A stretch of 64,000 nt of DNA from Cycas panzhihuaensis (Eukaryota > Cycadophyta): assembly GCA_023213395.1 (NCBI GenBank), contig CM041465.1:18786001-18850000 (forward strand), given 5' to 3'. Positions 12,181 to 25,546 of the stretch are shown piece by piece; positions within the stretch are counted from its first letter, which is position 1, and every line of letters starts with the position of its first letter. The notes beneath the pieces were generated by a model. That model did not search any database, was not told where the DNA came from, and saw only the letters and a list, made by a program, of their open reading frames with translations. The position numbers were made by a program, and so were the translations under genes.

Positions 12181-12232
12181 GAGTCTTTTTTTTTTTTTTT
12201 GTAATGTAGTATTTAATTATGAAATTTTGTTG

Positions 12233-12256
12233 CTTACGAGTAGAAAGACTCGTAAG
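12233..12256 (+). other. Perfect 9-bp hairpin just before the 3' LTR of Gypsy-1
   Basis: CTTACGAGT, loop AGAAAG, ACTCGTAAG. It ends 3 bases before the LTR start at 12260, where the polypurine tract should lie. The purine run AGAAAGACTCGTAAG that could serve as the tract is part of the hairpin. Confidence 0.75.
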
Positions 12257-12259
12257 TTT

Positions 12260-12641
12260 TGTGGCGAGATATATGCTTCTAATTGAATTAGTTGTAACTT
12301 GATTAATATAATTGAATTGTGAAAGAGTGATTGTAACTAACTCAAGCCGTAGTTACAAAAGATAAAATATAAATGTAAAGGGCATTCGGGGGTAGGGGGG
12401 ATTTTGTTGCTGATGTGGAGAATGTAGTCTGCCTATACATTCATGTTGTAATTGTTCTAGTTACTCTGTATACTATTCTAGGTTGTCTCTAGTTGTGAGA
12501 GGACTAGAGCAACTCATCATAATGAAAGGAATATAGTTTTTGGCCACATACAATTGTTGTCCTCTAAATGCTTAAGTGAATGACTTTGTACTATTATTGC
12601 TCTTATTCTTACTTATATGTGTCAATAAGTAGAAGCACACA
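12260..12641 (+). repeat. 3' LTR of Gypsy-1
   Basis: Starts TGTGGCGAG and ends AGAAGCACACA, followed by the target duplication CATAG. Aligned by eye with 2147-2520 it is closely similar, with mostly transition differences and one indel near the start. Confidence 0.85.
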
Positions 12642-12646
12642 CATAG

Positions 12647-13991
12647 TTAAAGCTAGAGTTGGGTGAAACGATAAGATCATTGGTTGCTAAGTAAAGCAAA
12701 AATAACCCAAGTTTCTTGAGGATTTATCTTCTATAACAACTTGTAGGAGTAAGAACAATGATTAATGGTTGTTGAGTAGGTGAAACTCACCTATTAATAA
12801 GAAATATTATATTATTTACAATTGATAAATAATATTAGGCATGTTATGGACTGAGTAGGGCTCATTTTGAAGTTATCCATAGTTTTTAAAGCATGTTGGA
12901 TACTTTATATGCATGTAGCACTAGTGTTAGAAGTGATCTAATAGTATTAGGCATATTTTAAAGGCATTGGGTATCATTTGATAATGTTGGACATTAATTA
13001 AGAGCTATTCAATATTATTAGGCACTAAAATTTAATATCATATAAAAAAACTTCATTAACTCATCTTTTAGCAAGATTGCATTAATAGTTGGTGGTTTTC
13101 TATTTGTGGAATGGTGGTTAGGTAGCATTAGAAGTTGTGGAAGATTCTTTTTAGGTAGGTACTAATCTGTTCCTAAGGTTCAATGTTTTTCATCCTCTTT
13201 TGTGATTACTTTTTCACTTGTTATTGGCTATTAATCCTTATATATGACTAAAAGATTACTCAATGACTTATTATAAGCTATGTTGGTGGATTTCCAAACA
13301 TATTAAATCAACATTTTGGATTGGTTATGTGCAGTTCATTTTCCTCCACATGGGTTGCATGACCCTTTACTATATAACTACAACTTTTCTCTATTCATTT
13401 TATGACATCCATAGTTATTGGAGTATATTTACAAATATATTAAGGTATGTTAACCTGAATTGATATCAATTTTATATTCTAAGTTATATTTCAAGCACAT
13501 GGAGTAAGTGAAAAGTTGCACAAGAATATACACAGTCACCAAGTTTAGGATATACCCTTTGGTATATTCCCATATAAAGTAAAAGATCTAAGCCCTTTTT
13601 AAACCATTGATATAAAGTTTTATGTATACTATATCATATATTATGTGTTTTCTATCTAATCTAGAGATCATTATAGTCAATTTTGACCAAAATCTAACTT
13701 GTATATCATACCTACTAATACTATATTAAATATTCCTAAGTTTAAAGTTTCTTTTTGAGGATTTTAAGTATTTTTTGAAGCTTTTTAAGTGATTAGAAAA
13801 CCTTCTTGAGTCCTAGTGTTATTGGGTTGATTGTTGGTGAGTGGTTTTTTAGTTTGCATAATCATTAATTTAAGTGCATTGGCATATGTGCTTATGAAGA
13901 AGGAAAATGTAAGGAAGTTGGTAATGTCCAAGGGGCTCTGGGTCTAGTAGTTTGGTGTTATTAACTATATTTTAAAGCCTATTTCTTGAGA
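12647..13991 (+). other. Leader of Copia-1, continued after Gypsy-1
   Basis: This should be the untranslated leader between the primer site at 2118 and gag at 13992. The word TATTAGGCA recurs at intervals (about 12833, 12949 and 13017). I recognise no captured host gene, unlike in the leaders of Copia-2 and Copia-3. The 66-codon open frame at 13263 has no motif. Confidence 0.5.
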
Positions 13992-14360
13992 ATGGATAGA
14001 TTAATACCCAAAGTCATCTTTAAAGCTAATAATTATAGTGAGTGGAAGCCTAATATGGAGTTAATACTCATGGTAAACCAACTTTGGGAAATAACAAAGG
14101 AGAAAGCGGATGCAGTTATGCTTAATCAGAAAGAACATGTTCATCTTTAGGAGAAGTAGTTCATGGTGGTTGGATTATTAAAACTATCACTAGCTCTAGA
14201 CCAAAGAGTGGTGGTTCAAAACCTTAAGTAACCAAATGAAATTTAGGTAAAATTATATGAGACATTTAATAAGAAAAAGATAAATAGATATCTTTCTTTG
14301 ATGCTTGAACTTCTCAATTCTAAGGTGGAAGATGAGAGTAACATAAGTCCCTACCTAAAC
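13992..14360 (+). pseudogene. gag: Copia-1 gag, N-terminal part
   Basis: Begins MDRLIPKVIFKANNYSEWK and continues with the copia gag pattern (short hydrophobic start, N-Y-x-x-W-K, then L-W-x-I). A few stops are present. At base 14360 it is cut by the insertion of Copia-2. The reading frame resumes exactly in phase at 29323 once Copia-2 and one TAAAC copy are removed, showing that this was one gene. Confidence 0.8.
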
Positions 14361-14803
14361 TGTTAGAAAAGTTAATGTTACTTTTTGATCACATGCCTAA
14401 ATATAAATTTAAGTTCTATAAAGGTTCATTTAATAAAGTTAATGTTAATTATTATTTATTATGTAAAGGTCATTAAAATAAGCAACTACCCATTTCAATG
14501 AACCTCTCATTCTTTAAATAGTCTTTCCTAGATTCTAGGAATTAGTTCCAGGAATCTAGGAGGCTATCATAAGCCTATTTGAAGGTTGGTTTCCATCCTA
14601 GTTTGGTATGTAGAGGGTATTTCTTGAAAGATGTTGTGTAAAGGTTTTCAGGCAATAAATTTTCCAATTAAAGAGGTGGTTTTTCTTCCCTAGAGGGGGT
14701 TTTCCACCTGCCAAATATGTGTATGTGTGCTATGTCATTTGGCACCTGTGTATGGTTAGTTATTTGATCCTGCTAATATTGTACATGATACCTTTCTTCT
14801 ACA
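14361..14803 (+). repeat. 5' LTR of Copia-2
   Basis: TGTTAGAAAAG ... TTCTTCTACA, 443 bp, paired with 28875-29317. A TTTAAATAGTC element near 14514 is a candidate TATA region. The start resembles the Copia-3 LTR (TGTTAGGATTATTAATGTAAC), so the two are related subfamilies. Confidence 0.93.
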
Positions 14804-14816
14804 TGGTATCAAAGCA
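14804..14816 (+). promoter_or_regulatory. Primer-binding site of Copia-2
   Basis: TGGTATCAAAGC directly follows the LTR; it differs at one base from the tRNA-iMet site TGGTATCAGAGC. Confidence 0.85.
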
Positions 14817-15786
14817 AAATCAATCAAAATTAGAATCTACATTTGTTGAAGATCATAGCCTTCTTACTACCTCTCCTTCATCTTAAATTTTGTGTGGAAA
14901 GCACATCTGATGGCCATACAAAAGGTGAAACAACTCATTAATGTGTACGTATATCAAGTCTTTTCTGAGTGAGCAATTGCACATACTTGCTGTAAAATTT
15001 GAGGAGCTTTTATACCACATAGCAATGGATCTTCAGTGCACTCAAATAAGGAGATATGGGTGGTTCTAGAGCGCGATTAGAACTCTTTTAGCATGAACTT
15101 GTAGTTATATATATATTTTTTTAGACGATCTATCTTCTTATCTTCTACATTTAACATAACTCTAATTGGAGGGATAGCCTCCCCTAGTCCTCATTGCCAT
15201 AGGCTGGTGATATGGCAACTTGGTATCAGAGGAGGGTTTGCTCTATTGGGGCTACATGTAGGGTTACACAGATTGCTGTAGTGGACAACCAATTAAATCT
15301 CATCTTAAGATACATAAAGGGGACCTTAGAAATCAAGTAAGGCTTTAAAGAAAGAAAATTAGCTACTTGAGAACTACCTTTACAAGATGATTTGAGCATG
15401 CTACCATATCAGAGGAAGATAAATACTTATCAAGGAGGATGTGTTGGACATGACTATTTACACATCTGGTACCAAATTGGTGTACTTATGATATAAGCAA
15501 GTTATGATAGTTGGATTGGGCACAAACACAACTGACTAGTTTGAATTTTGACATGAAGTATGGCCAATTCCTGGTCAAATGAATATACAACCTAAATATG
15601 GATGATGAACCTTTTTCATATTTATGCTGGCAGGTACTTAGATTAGTGGTACAAGAAATGATAACATTTTTTCATCCTGAGGAAGTACCATTTGTATAGT
15701 AACAAAACCCCTCGATCCATTTGATGGGTGCATCCAAACGAAATGTTACTTTACCATTTAAAACTGAGGAGGTGGCACTGGCCAGT
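14817..15786 (+). other. Copia-2 leader, 5' part of mixed origin
   Basis: Not shared with Copia-3. A second primer-like site, TTGGTATCAGAGGAGGG, occurs near 15219, and LILRYIKGTLE near 15300 resembles the start of a copia RNase H region. This part may therefore contain a scrap of another copia element. The rest is unassigned. Confidence 0.4.
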
Positions 15787-15990
15787 CACAAGAAGAAGAG
15801 AAAGACACTCAAGAAATAGATTCTGGAATGTGTGGCAACCCTGTTGCCCAAGTTGGCTCTTTACACTTAGTTGTTGGAATTTGAAAAGTTGAGTCGACGC
15901 TACCCTTGCTCGGAAGAAGGTTGACATTCAGGAAGCCCCCAAAATCCCACCGTCTCTTGCGTGGACTCTATGAATCTACGTTTTCAACAC
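15787..15990 (+). pseudogene. Captured fragment of a SNF12/BAF60 (CHC1-like) SWI/SNF subunit gene
   Basis: Sense strand of the element. The reading has KKKRKTLKK, then ILECVATLLPKLALYT and LLEFEK, then after a frame break VDATLARKKVDIQEA and finally IYVFNTFAN. This is the region before the SWIB domain in plant SNF12/BAF60 homologues, chromatin-remodelling complex subunits (family knowledge). Two stops and a shift break it. No intron is visible across about 65 codons. It lies in the Copia-2 leader, upstream of gag, and is more GC-rich than its surroundings. Confidence 0.8.
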
Positions 15991-16203
15991 CTTTGCCAAT
16001 CTGCTATGTCATTGAAGGAAGGAGGAGCTGAAGCAATCCTATGAGTCTGGCAAAAAAACCTCGCCATCACCTTGAAAGCTCTAGACCAGGAACATGAGAT
16101 AGAGAAGACACCCCTTAATTGTCGTCATCTCTATTGAGTTAAAGATTCTAGAGTGAAATCCCTTGTCGCTACCTCCGATGATCTCAAGAATGCGAACCAG
16201 GTA
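15991..16203 (+). pseudogene. Captured fragment of an unrecognised host gene
   Basis: Directly follows the BAF60 piece. One frame reads NLAITLKALDQEHEIEKTPL and, after a stop, VKDSRVKSLVATSDDLKNAN. It is helical and charged, with better codon texture than the surrounding sequence. It ends at CAG before GTAGGG. I cannot name the family. Confidence 0.5.
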
Positions 16204-17056
16204 GGGTTTCCTGACCCCCCTCAGACCCTAAATAAAATTTAAAACATTTCAATGTTTTTTTTTTTTCCAATACAAAAACCATTTTATTTTATTAATAGTT
16301 AGTTCACGTCTGTCATCTATTAATTGTATATTCTTTATTTAATTTAATTAACATTTAATCAACATTAAATATTGAAAACATAGCCCCCCCTTACTACATT
16401 TTAATATTAATATTAACCCTCCCCTATTACACTTAATTTATAAATTATTAATATCCTCTTTTGTTATAATTATATATATATATACATTCCTTATTAATTA
16501 AAATCTCCCTTTACTACAATCAACAAAACCTCTCCTTTACATAATTCCTTTGTTTTTTAAGTTTTTCAAAACTTCCCTCTTTATTTAATACCCAATCTTT
16601 AAAATGATGTAGCATTAAAACACACCTCTTAAGGGGGCTTACCCCCCATCTTATAATACAATTTTTTGCTTAAATTTTTTTTTTTCCTTTCTTATTTTAA
16701 ATTTTATTTTTGTTATAAAAAAGATAACTAAAGGGTAATTAGTCTGCATAACACCCTTATTTAACTTGTTCAACACTTTTGGCTTGTAACTTATTTTTCA
16801 AACAACGAAGGGGACTATTAACATGTTTTTTCTTTTCAGAAAAAGGGAATATTTAATTCTTTCTCTTTCTAGGGGAAAGGTATCTAAACAAACTTAATAA
16901 CAATGATTTTTAGTTAAACATATTTGTGAAATGTTAATAGGATTACTCAAATGTTTAGTAATATTTTATGTGAGTTTTATCACCTATACTTCTTCATCTA
17001 GATTCTCTAAAATTTTTAAATTCAAATAGACTTCTAATCAACATTTACAATTCTAG
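16204..17056 (+). other. T-rich shared leader of Copia-2, possible 5' leader intron
   Basis: Begins after CAG with GTAGGGTTTCC, a fair splice-donor sequence, and ends at ACAATTCTAG just before the gag ATG (17059), an acceptor-like end. The whole stretch is T- and AT-rich. The start is shared with Copia-3 (reverse complement of about 25385-25435: CAGGTAGGGTTTC, then CCCCCCTTAGACCC). In Copia-3 the acceptor AG is not kept. The intron reading is an inference from composition and ends. Confidence 0.4.
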
Positions 17057-17990
17057 TATGGCACTAATGCCAGGGACAACCACCTGCGTTCCAATTCCAG
17101 TTTTAAATGGGTCAAATTATGTCGACTAAAGGAATCACATTTCCCATCAGCTTAAACAAAAGAAGATATGGCGATATGTAATAGGTGAATTCAAAAAATC
17201 AAAAGACACAACTTCTAAAAGCCATATGGTATATCTGATGAACTCTTATACAACCCTCGGCACCATCCTAATGTCTTTATCACAAGAAATCAGCCAGTAG
17301 TTCTCTAATACAGATGATCTAGCCACTGTATGGAATACTCTTAAGGAGAAATACGATAAGGTCGACATACAACAATTGGATATCCTAGAACAACAATTGT
17401 ATGACCTTAATTATGATGATTTTTCCAAAGTCTATGACTTTTTATCTAAAATTCAACTAATCAATAAAGATCTTGGTAACTGTATTAAAACTACAATTAA
17501 AGTAGGTGATGAAGAACAAATAGTCACACATGCTAAAGATGATGATACACTCATTCGTCTTGAGATAAACAAACTACCAAAACACTTTAATCTTTTCAAG
17601 ACTACTATATAACAAGCTGGTAATCCTCTAATAACTTTCAATCAGTTGATAAACCAACTAATAGAACATCAAACAATGTTAATTCAAATAGGTAAATTGA
17701 AAAATCCTTCTTAGGCTTTCTTTTCAAAATCTAAGCCTCAAAATAAAACCAAATATCAGAACAACTTTAATAGTAATCCAAAATTCCAAAAACCTCATAC
17801 AGGTCCACCTCCTAATTCTCAAATCAATACTAAGTATTCTGGTCCACTTAAATATCAAAATACTTCCAAATAATTCCTTCCAAATAGAACACTGTTAATC
17901 CTTCTCAGAACATTAATTGTGCCTACTGCCATAAAAGAGGGCATACTATTAACATCTATAGAAGTAGAATAGCTTCAGAAGCCTAGAAAG
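17057..17990 (+). pseudogene. gag: Copia-2 gag
   Basis: From ATGGCACTAATGCCAGGG the frame reads MALMPGTTTCVPIPVLNGSN, then continues with stops; 17376-17612 is open and reads DILEQQLYDLNYDDFSKVYD. The UBN2/copia gag pattern is recognisable. A CCHC knuckle, CAYCHKRGHTINIY at about 17918-17960, has lost its last Cys (Tyr instead). The protein would form the virus-like particle and bind RNA. Confidence 0.8.
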
Positions 17991-18079
17991 CTTCTAAGGG
18001 ATTGCAAACCCAACCATAATCCCATAATCGTTCTTTAACTGCTTCCACCTCTACCTTTGTTGCTCCATCTAGTATATCA

Positions 18080-19364
18080 ATACAATGGATTCTTAACTTT
18101 GGTGCTTCCCATCACATGACAGGACACAAGGAGAATTTATCCACTTATCTATCCAATATTAACTTTAAAGAAGAGATCTCTTTTGGGAGTGGATCCCAAC
18201 TTAAAGTGAAAGGATCAGGTGATGTCACTGTAAAAGATGGTTCAATCAAGCATGCATTCTACGTGCCTAGTTCGTTACCAAATATTCTTTATGTCTACCA
18301 AATCTACGAGAAAGACCTCATTGTCAAATTCTAGAAAGATAAATTTATTATTAAAGAACCATTAAACAAATTTAAATCTATTGCCTCTAGACTTGTTGAT
18401 CATAAAATAGGTCTCTATAGCTTAACTAGTTTACAAAATACTAAAACAAAGTCATTTAGTGCCTTTATAGCCAAATTTGACCAAGTCAGTAAATTATGGC
18501 ATGCACGGTTTGGCCATACTAGCTATGGCAAACTTTACTATTTAAAAAGACATGACATGGTTCGTGGTCTTCCACCCCTAAATACTATTTATGGTTTTTG
18601 TGAAGTCTACATAACAGGTAAGTAACACATGGATCCCTTTCCACATTAGACCCAATTTAGAGTAAAAGTTTCACTTGAACTTATTTATTTTGATATATGT
18701 GGACCATTCCATGTAACTTCATATTCTGGTAGTCATTATTTTGTCACTTTTATTAATGATTTTTCGAGAAAATGTTGGGTGTACAAACTCAAGACTCATA
18801 ATCAAGTGTTTGACATCTTCAATGAATTCAAAACACTTGTCAAAAATTAATCAAACTCAAAGATTAAAATTTTTAGATCTGATAATGCCAAAGAATACCT
18901 AAGTGGCAAATTTATTTCCTTCTATAAGAAATATGGAATTCAATTCTAGCATTTGTTTGCTTACACTCCACAACAAAATGGTGTTACTGAATGTAAAAAT
19001 CGTACACTAGTTGAAATAACTTGATGCATGCTACATGCAAAGAGTCTTGACTTATCATTATGGTTAGAAGCAATTGCCTACTCAAACTACCTTTTAAATC
19101 ATTTACCTACTAAATCTCTACAAAATGTTACACCTGAATAAAAATGATCTGGATAAAAACCCTTAGTTAAATATCTTAGAATCTTTAGAAGTATTGCGTG
19201 GGGATATGTTCCCAAAGAAAAATGCAAGAAACTAGACCCTAAAAGTAAAAAATACATCTTCATTAGATACAATGAAGAAAGTAAAACTTACATACTTCTA
19301 GATCTAGTCATGCATAAAATCTCAATTTTGTGTGATGTAATATTTGATGAAGAATGATCCTCTT
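18080..19364 (+). pseudogene. pol: Copia-2 protease and integrase, interrupted by Copia-3
   Basis: Protease reads WILNFGASHHMTG, with Asn replacing the catalytic Asp of DSG. The GAG-pre-integrase motif is KLWHARFGHTSYGKL (about 18494). The integrase core has DICGPFHVTSYSG, a later SDNAKEYLSGKF and TPQQNGVTECKNRT, corresponding to the D-D-E region. Stops are scattered. The gene stops at 19364, where Copia-3 is inserted, and continues at 26937. Confidence 0.88.
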
Positions 19365-19801
19365 TGTGAGAATAAGCACATGTATAATGTCATAGGATCA
19401 CATGAACCATAAAGACATAAGAGAAAGAGACATTGCATAGGTACATATTATTTGACAGGTGGAAAACCCCTTATGGGGAAGAAAACCCACCTCCTAAAGC
19501 TAAAAATTATTAATCAAATAGACTTATACATAGACTTTAAGGATACCCATTACATACACAAAACCAACCTTGAAACCAGCTTCTAAATAGCCTCCTAGAT
19601 TCTCAGAACCACCTCCTTGAATCTAGGAGAAGATATAAATAACAAGAGAGGTTCGTTGAAATGTGTAGTTATGTATTTCAATGACCTTTCACATAATATT
19701 AAAATTAAATTCTAAACATGAAACATTGGAATCACTTAAATAATCATTTACACATGTGACTAAATAAGACATAACATAAAGTTACATTAATAATCCTAAC
19801 A
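19365..19801 (-). repeat. 3' LTR of Copia-3
   Basis: 437 bp, TGTTAGGATT ... CTCACA on the minus strand. The polypurine tract AAAGGGGGAT lies at 19802-19811 next to its start. Confidence 0.92.
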
Positions 19802-19854
19802 TCCCCCTTTAATGTTAACTTTTATGATATAAAATAAGAAGGTCTTCATCACGT

Positions 19855-21330
19855 TGATCCCCCTTTAATGGAGACTTCTTTTTTCTTTAATAGATCTCAA
19901 AGGTTTAGAAACTTGACTTCAGTCAAAGACTTTATAAGTATGTCAGCAACCTATAGATCTATTGGACAATAAAACAAATAAACAATGTTACCAGTAACAA
20001 GATTATGAATAAAATATTGATGTAATTTTATATGTTTAGTTCTAGAATGTGAAACTAGATTTATAGCAATGGCAATGGCACCTTGATTATCAACTTTAAG
20101 TTCAATAGAAGGGTTAAGAGATAGACCGATTTCATTTAGAAGGGATTTGATCTAAAGTGCTTATTTGTTGGCTTCAACAAGTGCGCGATATTCATCTTTA
20201 GTTGTTGATAAAGCTAGTGCCTACATTTTCTTACTAGACCAAGTAATAGGTGAAGAATCTATAAAAAATACATAACCTGATGTAGATTTTTAATTATTTG
20301 TATCACCTGCCCAATCTAAATTAGTATAACCAGTTAAATTTAGAGGTTTACTATAAAAATTATAAGTTAGACCATAAAAAATAGTGTTCTTAAGATATTG
20401 TAATTTACATTTAGCAGCTTTCCAATGAGATTCATGTGGCTATTACATATAACGTGAATATAAAATGGATATATCATGGTGAGTATGAGTTAAATAAATA
20501 AGACTACCAATTAGTTGTCTATATAATGTAGGGTCACATAAAGGTGATGAATAATCCGTAGATAATTTTACTCCTGATTGTAATGGATTAGAGATAGGTT
20601 TAACATTTTCCATATTAAGCCGTTGAATTAAATCTAAGATATATTTAAGTTGTGATATTGTGATTTTTAAATCATATTGATAAATTTGTAATCTAAGAAA
20701 ATAATGTAGGATACCTAGATCAATCATTTCAAATTTATTCATTAAAGTAGATTTTAAATGATGAATGTTATTAGTTAATGATCTAGTGATTATGATATCA
20801 TCAATATACAGGATTAAAATAGTAATATTTTCATTTTCATGTTTGAAATATAGGTTTGGATCACTAATACATCTAGTGTATCTAATTTAAATTAAATAAT
20901 CGTCAACTTTAGTATACTGAGCTCGAGGAGCTTGTTTTAATCCATAAATAGATTTCTTTAGTTTACAAGCTAAATTAGTATTATTAATAAAGCCAAGTGG
21001 TTGGGATATGTAGATCTCTTCTTTGAGATCACCATTCAGAAATGTGCTCTTTACATCCATTTGATGGATTTCCTAGCCAAACTTGGCTGCTAGGGCAATA
21101 ATTATTTTAATTGTATTCATCTTTGCAACGGGGGTAAAGGTTTCATTGTAGACAATGCCATCAATTTGAGAAAATCTTTTTGCAACTAGGCAAGCTTTAT
21201 ATTTTTCAACTACGCCTGTTGAGTTGTATTAAGCTTGATTACATTTTTCCCAGGTGGGAGTGGTATAAGATTCCAAGTTGAATTCTTGATTAAAGTATCA
21301 AATTTAGTTTGCATAGCTTCTTACCATACA
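19855..21330 (-). pseudogene. pol: Copia-3 reverse transcriptase and RNase H
   Basis: Minus strand. [18 protein letters not shown] lies near 21040, [13 protein letters not shown] near 20950, and the polymerase active site LYIDDIIIT near 20790. 20443-20742 is open and contains FEMIDLGILHYFLRLQIYQ and the LIGSLIYLTHT region that leads into RNase H. RNase H motifs (DEYRALVEANK near 20190) follow toward 19860. Several stops exist. The enzyme would copy element RNA and degrade the template. Confidence 0.88.
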
Positions 21331-21689
21331 TTATTATTACTAGCTTGTTTAAAGGTTTTGGGATCATTATTGTCTATTATTTTGGTCATTAAGTCATAAT
21401 TAGCATGTAATTTTTGGGCACGAGTTTGTTTGGTATCTAAAGGATTACCAATATCAGATCCATCGTCAGTAAGCATTTTTGTTGCTCATACAGGCTATTT
21501 GTTGGTAACTATTTCTTTAGTTACAAGTTGATTTGAAGAGCTAACCTGAGAGGGAGAATCTATTTTAGTAGATTTAGATAAAGTCTAATTCTAGATTTGA
21601 GTAGATAAGGATTCTATAATTTTTTGATCAGCTTATTTGTCAGAGGGGTCAACCAAATATGTGTTGGTTAATAGATTTTCAACTGGAAG

Positions 21690-22660
21690 TTCTACATAAG
21701 TAGATGTTGAAGAAGATCCTTCTTCATCAAATATTACGTCACGTAAAATTAAAATTTGATGCATGACTGGATCCAAGAGTCTATAAGCTTTACTTTCTTC
21801 GTTGTATCTAACAAAGATGTATTTTTGACTCTTAGGATCTAGTTTCTTGCATTTTTCTTTAGGGACGTGTCCCCACGTAATACTTCTAAAGATTCGTAAA
21901 TGATTGACTAATGGTTTTCTTCCAAACCATTTTTGTTCTAGAGTAACATTTCATAGGCATTTACTTGGTAGATAATTTAGAAGATAGTTGGAGCAGTTAA
22001 TTGCTTCTGCCCATAACTTTAGGTCAAGATTCTTTACATGTAACATGCAACGAGTCATCTCAACAAGAGTACGGTTCTTGCATTCAGTAACACCATTTTG
22101 TTGAGGAGTATATGCAATAAAATGCTAGAATTGAATTCCATGCTTTTTATAGAAAGAAGTGAATTTACCACTTACGTATTCCTTGGCATTATCAGATTTA
22201 AAAATTTTGAATTTTGAGTTTGATTAGTTTTCAACAAGCATTTTGAATTCAATGAAAATGTCAAACACTTGACTACATCATTTGAGCATGTAAACCCAAC
22301 ATTTTCTTAAATAATCATTAATAAATGTAATAAAATAACGAGAGCCAAAGTATGATGTTACATGAAAAGGTCCACATATATTAGAGTGAACAAGTTCAAG
22401 TGGAACATTTGCTCTGAATTATGTTTTATGTGGAAATGGGTCCATGTGTTGCTTACCTATTACACGGGCTTTGCAGACACCATAAATAGTGTTTAAGGGT
22501 GGAAGTCCATGAACCATGTTATGTTTTTTTAAATATTAAAGTTTTCCATAACTCATATGACCAAATCGTGCATGCCAAAGTTTACTGACTGAGTCAGATT
22601 TAGCGATAAAGGCATTGAAGTGTTTTGTTTTGTTATTTTGTAGACTTGTTAAACTATAAA
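21690..22660 (-). pseudogene. pol: Copia-3 integrase
   Basis: Reads ICGPFHVTSYFGSRYFITF near 22380, then SDNAKEYVSGKF near 22190, and TPQQNGVTECKNRTLVE near 22085: the core with both Asp regions and the Glu region. The GAG-pre-integrase part, KLWHARFGHMSYGKL-like, lies near 22575. Some stops interrupt it. Confidence 0.85.
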
Positions 22661-22859
22661 GACCTATGTTATGATCAACAGGTCTTAAGGTAATACATTT
22701 AAATTTGTTTAATGGCTCTTTAATGATAAATTTATCTTTTTAGAATTCGACGACAAGGTCTTTCTGGCAGATTTGATAAATATAATGTAGGTTTGGTAAT
22801 AAACTAGGTACATAAAAGATGTCCTTTATTAAACTATATTTTAAGGTAACATCACATGA

Positions 22860-23200
22860 TCCTTTTACTTAAGTTGAGTTCCATTTCCAAAAGAAATCTC
22901 TTCTTCAGAGTTTGTTTCATATTGATAAGTGGATAAATTTTTCTGGTGTCCTGTCATGTAATGGGATGCACCAGAGTCAAGGATCCATTGTGGTGGTTGA
23001 TTAGGTGGGGCAACAAATGCAAAAGTTGTTACCATTAGAGAATGATTAAGAGTTTGTCAGGTTTGAGGTTAGGATTGAGGTCAGGATTGAGGTTGGTTTT
23101 GTAATCCCTTAGAAGCTTTCCATGCCTCCAAAGCTATTCTGCTTCTACAGACATCAATAATGTGGCATCTTTTATGACAATAGGTACAACTAGTGTTCTA
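22860..23200 (-). pseudogene. Copia-3 zinc knuckle and protease
   Basis: CTYCHKRCHIIDVC (about 23150-23190) is a CX2CX4HX4C knuckle with correct spacing. Protease follows with PPQWILDSGASHYMTGH (about 22948-23000), keeping the catalytic DSG that Copia-2 has lost. Confidence 0.85.
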
Positions 23201-24046
23201 AGAAGGATTTACATTGTTCCGATTAGGAAATGACTAATTAGGAGTATTCTGATGTTTAGATGGACCAGAATACTTAATATTATTTTTAGAATTAAATTGA
23301 AAACCTATATGACATTTTTGAAATTTTGGATTAGAATTGTTCTGTTGTTTGTTTTTATTTTGTGGCTTAGTTTTGGAAAACAAACCCTGGGAAGGATCTT
23401 TTAATATGTCTGTTTAAATTAATATTATTTGATATTTAATCAGTTGGTTTCTCAACTGATTGAATGTGATAGGAGGATTTCTAGCTTGTTGTCTGGAAGT
23501 TTTAAAAAAGTTAAAATATTTTGGCAATTTGTTTATTGCAAGACAGATGAGCGTATCGTCATCTTTAGCATGCATGATTATTTTTTTAGTATCACCTTCT
23601 TTAGTTTTGGATTTAATATAGTTACCTAGGTTTTTATTAATTAATTAAATTTTACATAAGAAATCCTCAACATTGGTAAAATCATCATAAGTAAGGTCAT
23701 ATAATTATTGTTCTAAGATAGCTATTTGATTTGTATCGACCTTATCATATTTTTGTTGCAGAGTTATCCAGACAGTAGCTAGGTCATCAGTTTCAGAAAA
23801 CTACCGATTGATTTCTGGTGAAAGTGAGTCTAATATGGTGTCTAAGGCTGAATCTGAGTTAATCAGATATACCATATAACTTTCTGTAGTTTCATCTTTT
23901 GGTTTTTTAAATTCACCTATCATATATCGCCATATTTTTTTGATGTTTAAGCTAATGGGATATGCGATTCCTCAAGTCAGCATAGTTTGAGCTAGTTAAC
24001 ATTGGAATTGGAATGCAGGTGGTTGTCCCTGGCATTAAAGTCATAT
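23200..24046 (-). pseudogene. gag: Copia-3 gag
   Basis: Starts at about 24044 with MTLMPGTTTCIPIPMLTSSN, nearly the same as the Copia-2 gag start, and continues with many stops and shifts down to the knuckle. The plus-strand open frame 23429-23629 is a shadow. Confidence 0.75.
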
Positions 24047-25435
<1,389 letters not shown>

Positions 25436-25546
25436 TCATTCCTCACGGCGGCTAGGGTTGCAAGGATTGGATCGTTGGAGTGACGGTGGAAGTGATGATG
25501 GCGCTTCTTCAACTACGGTATGCAAGATCCGTATATGGCATTTGTA

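Larger units (their letters stand above)
2147..12641 (+). mobile_element. Gypsy-1, complete Ty3/gypsy LTR retrotransposon with target duplication
   Basis: A 10.5-kb element flanked by CATAG at 2142-2146 and 12642-12646, with LTRs of 374 and 382 bp. Order: LTR, primer site, gag with CCHC knuckles, protease, reverse transcriptase, RNase H, integrase, a long tandem array, an extra decayed coding-like region, LTR. Protease-RT-RNase H-integrase order and sequence place it in Ty3/gypsy. The large region between integrase and 3' LTR recalls the Tat/Athila group, but the lineage is an inference. All genes carry many stops and shifts, so it is dead. It sits inside the leader of Copia-1. Confidence 0.9.

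Noticed and set aside
2147-12641. Endogenous pararetrovirus or envelope-bearing retrovirus
   Set aside because: An integrase is present, and no movement-protein, coat or envelope motif was seen; ordinary gypsy explains it.
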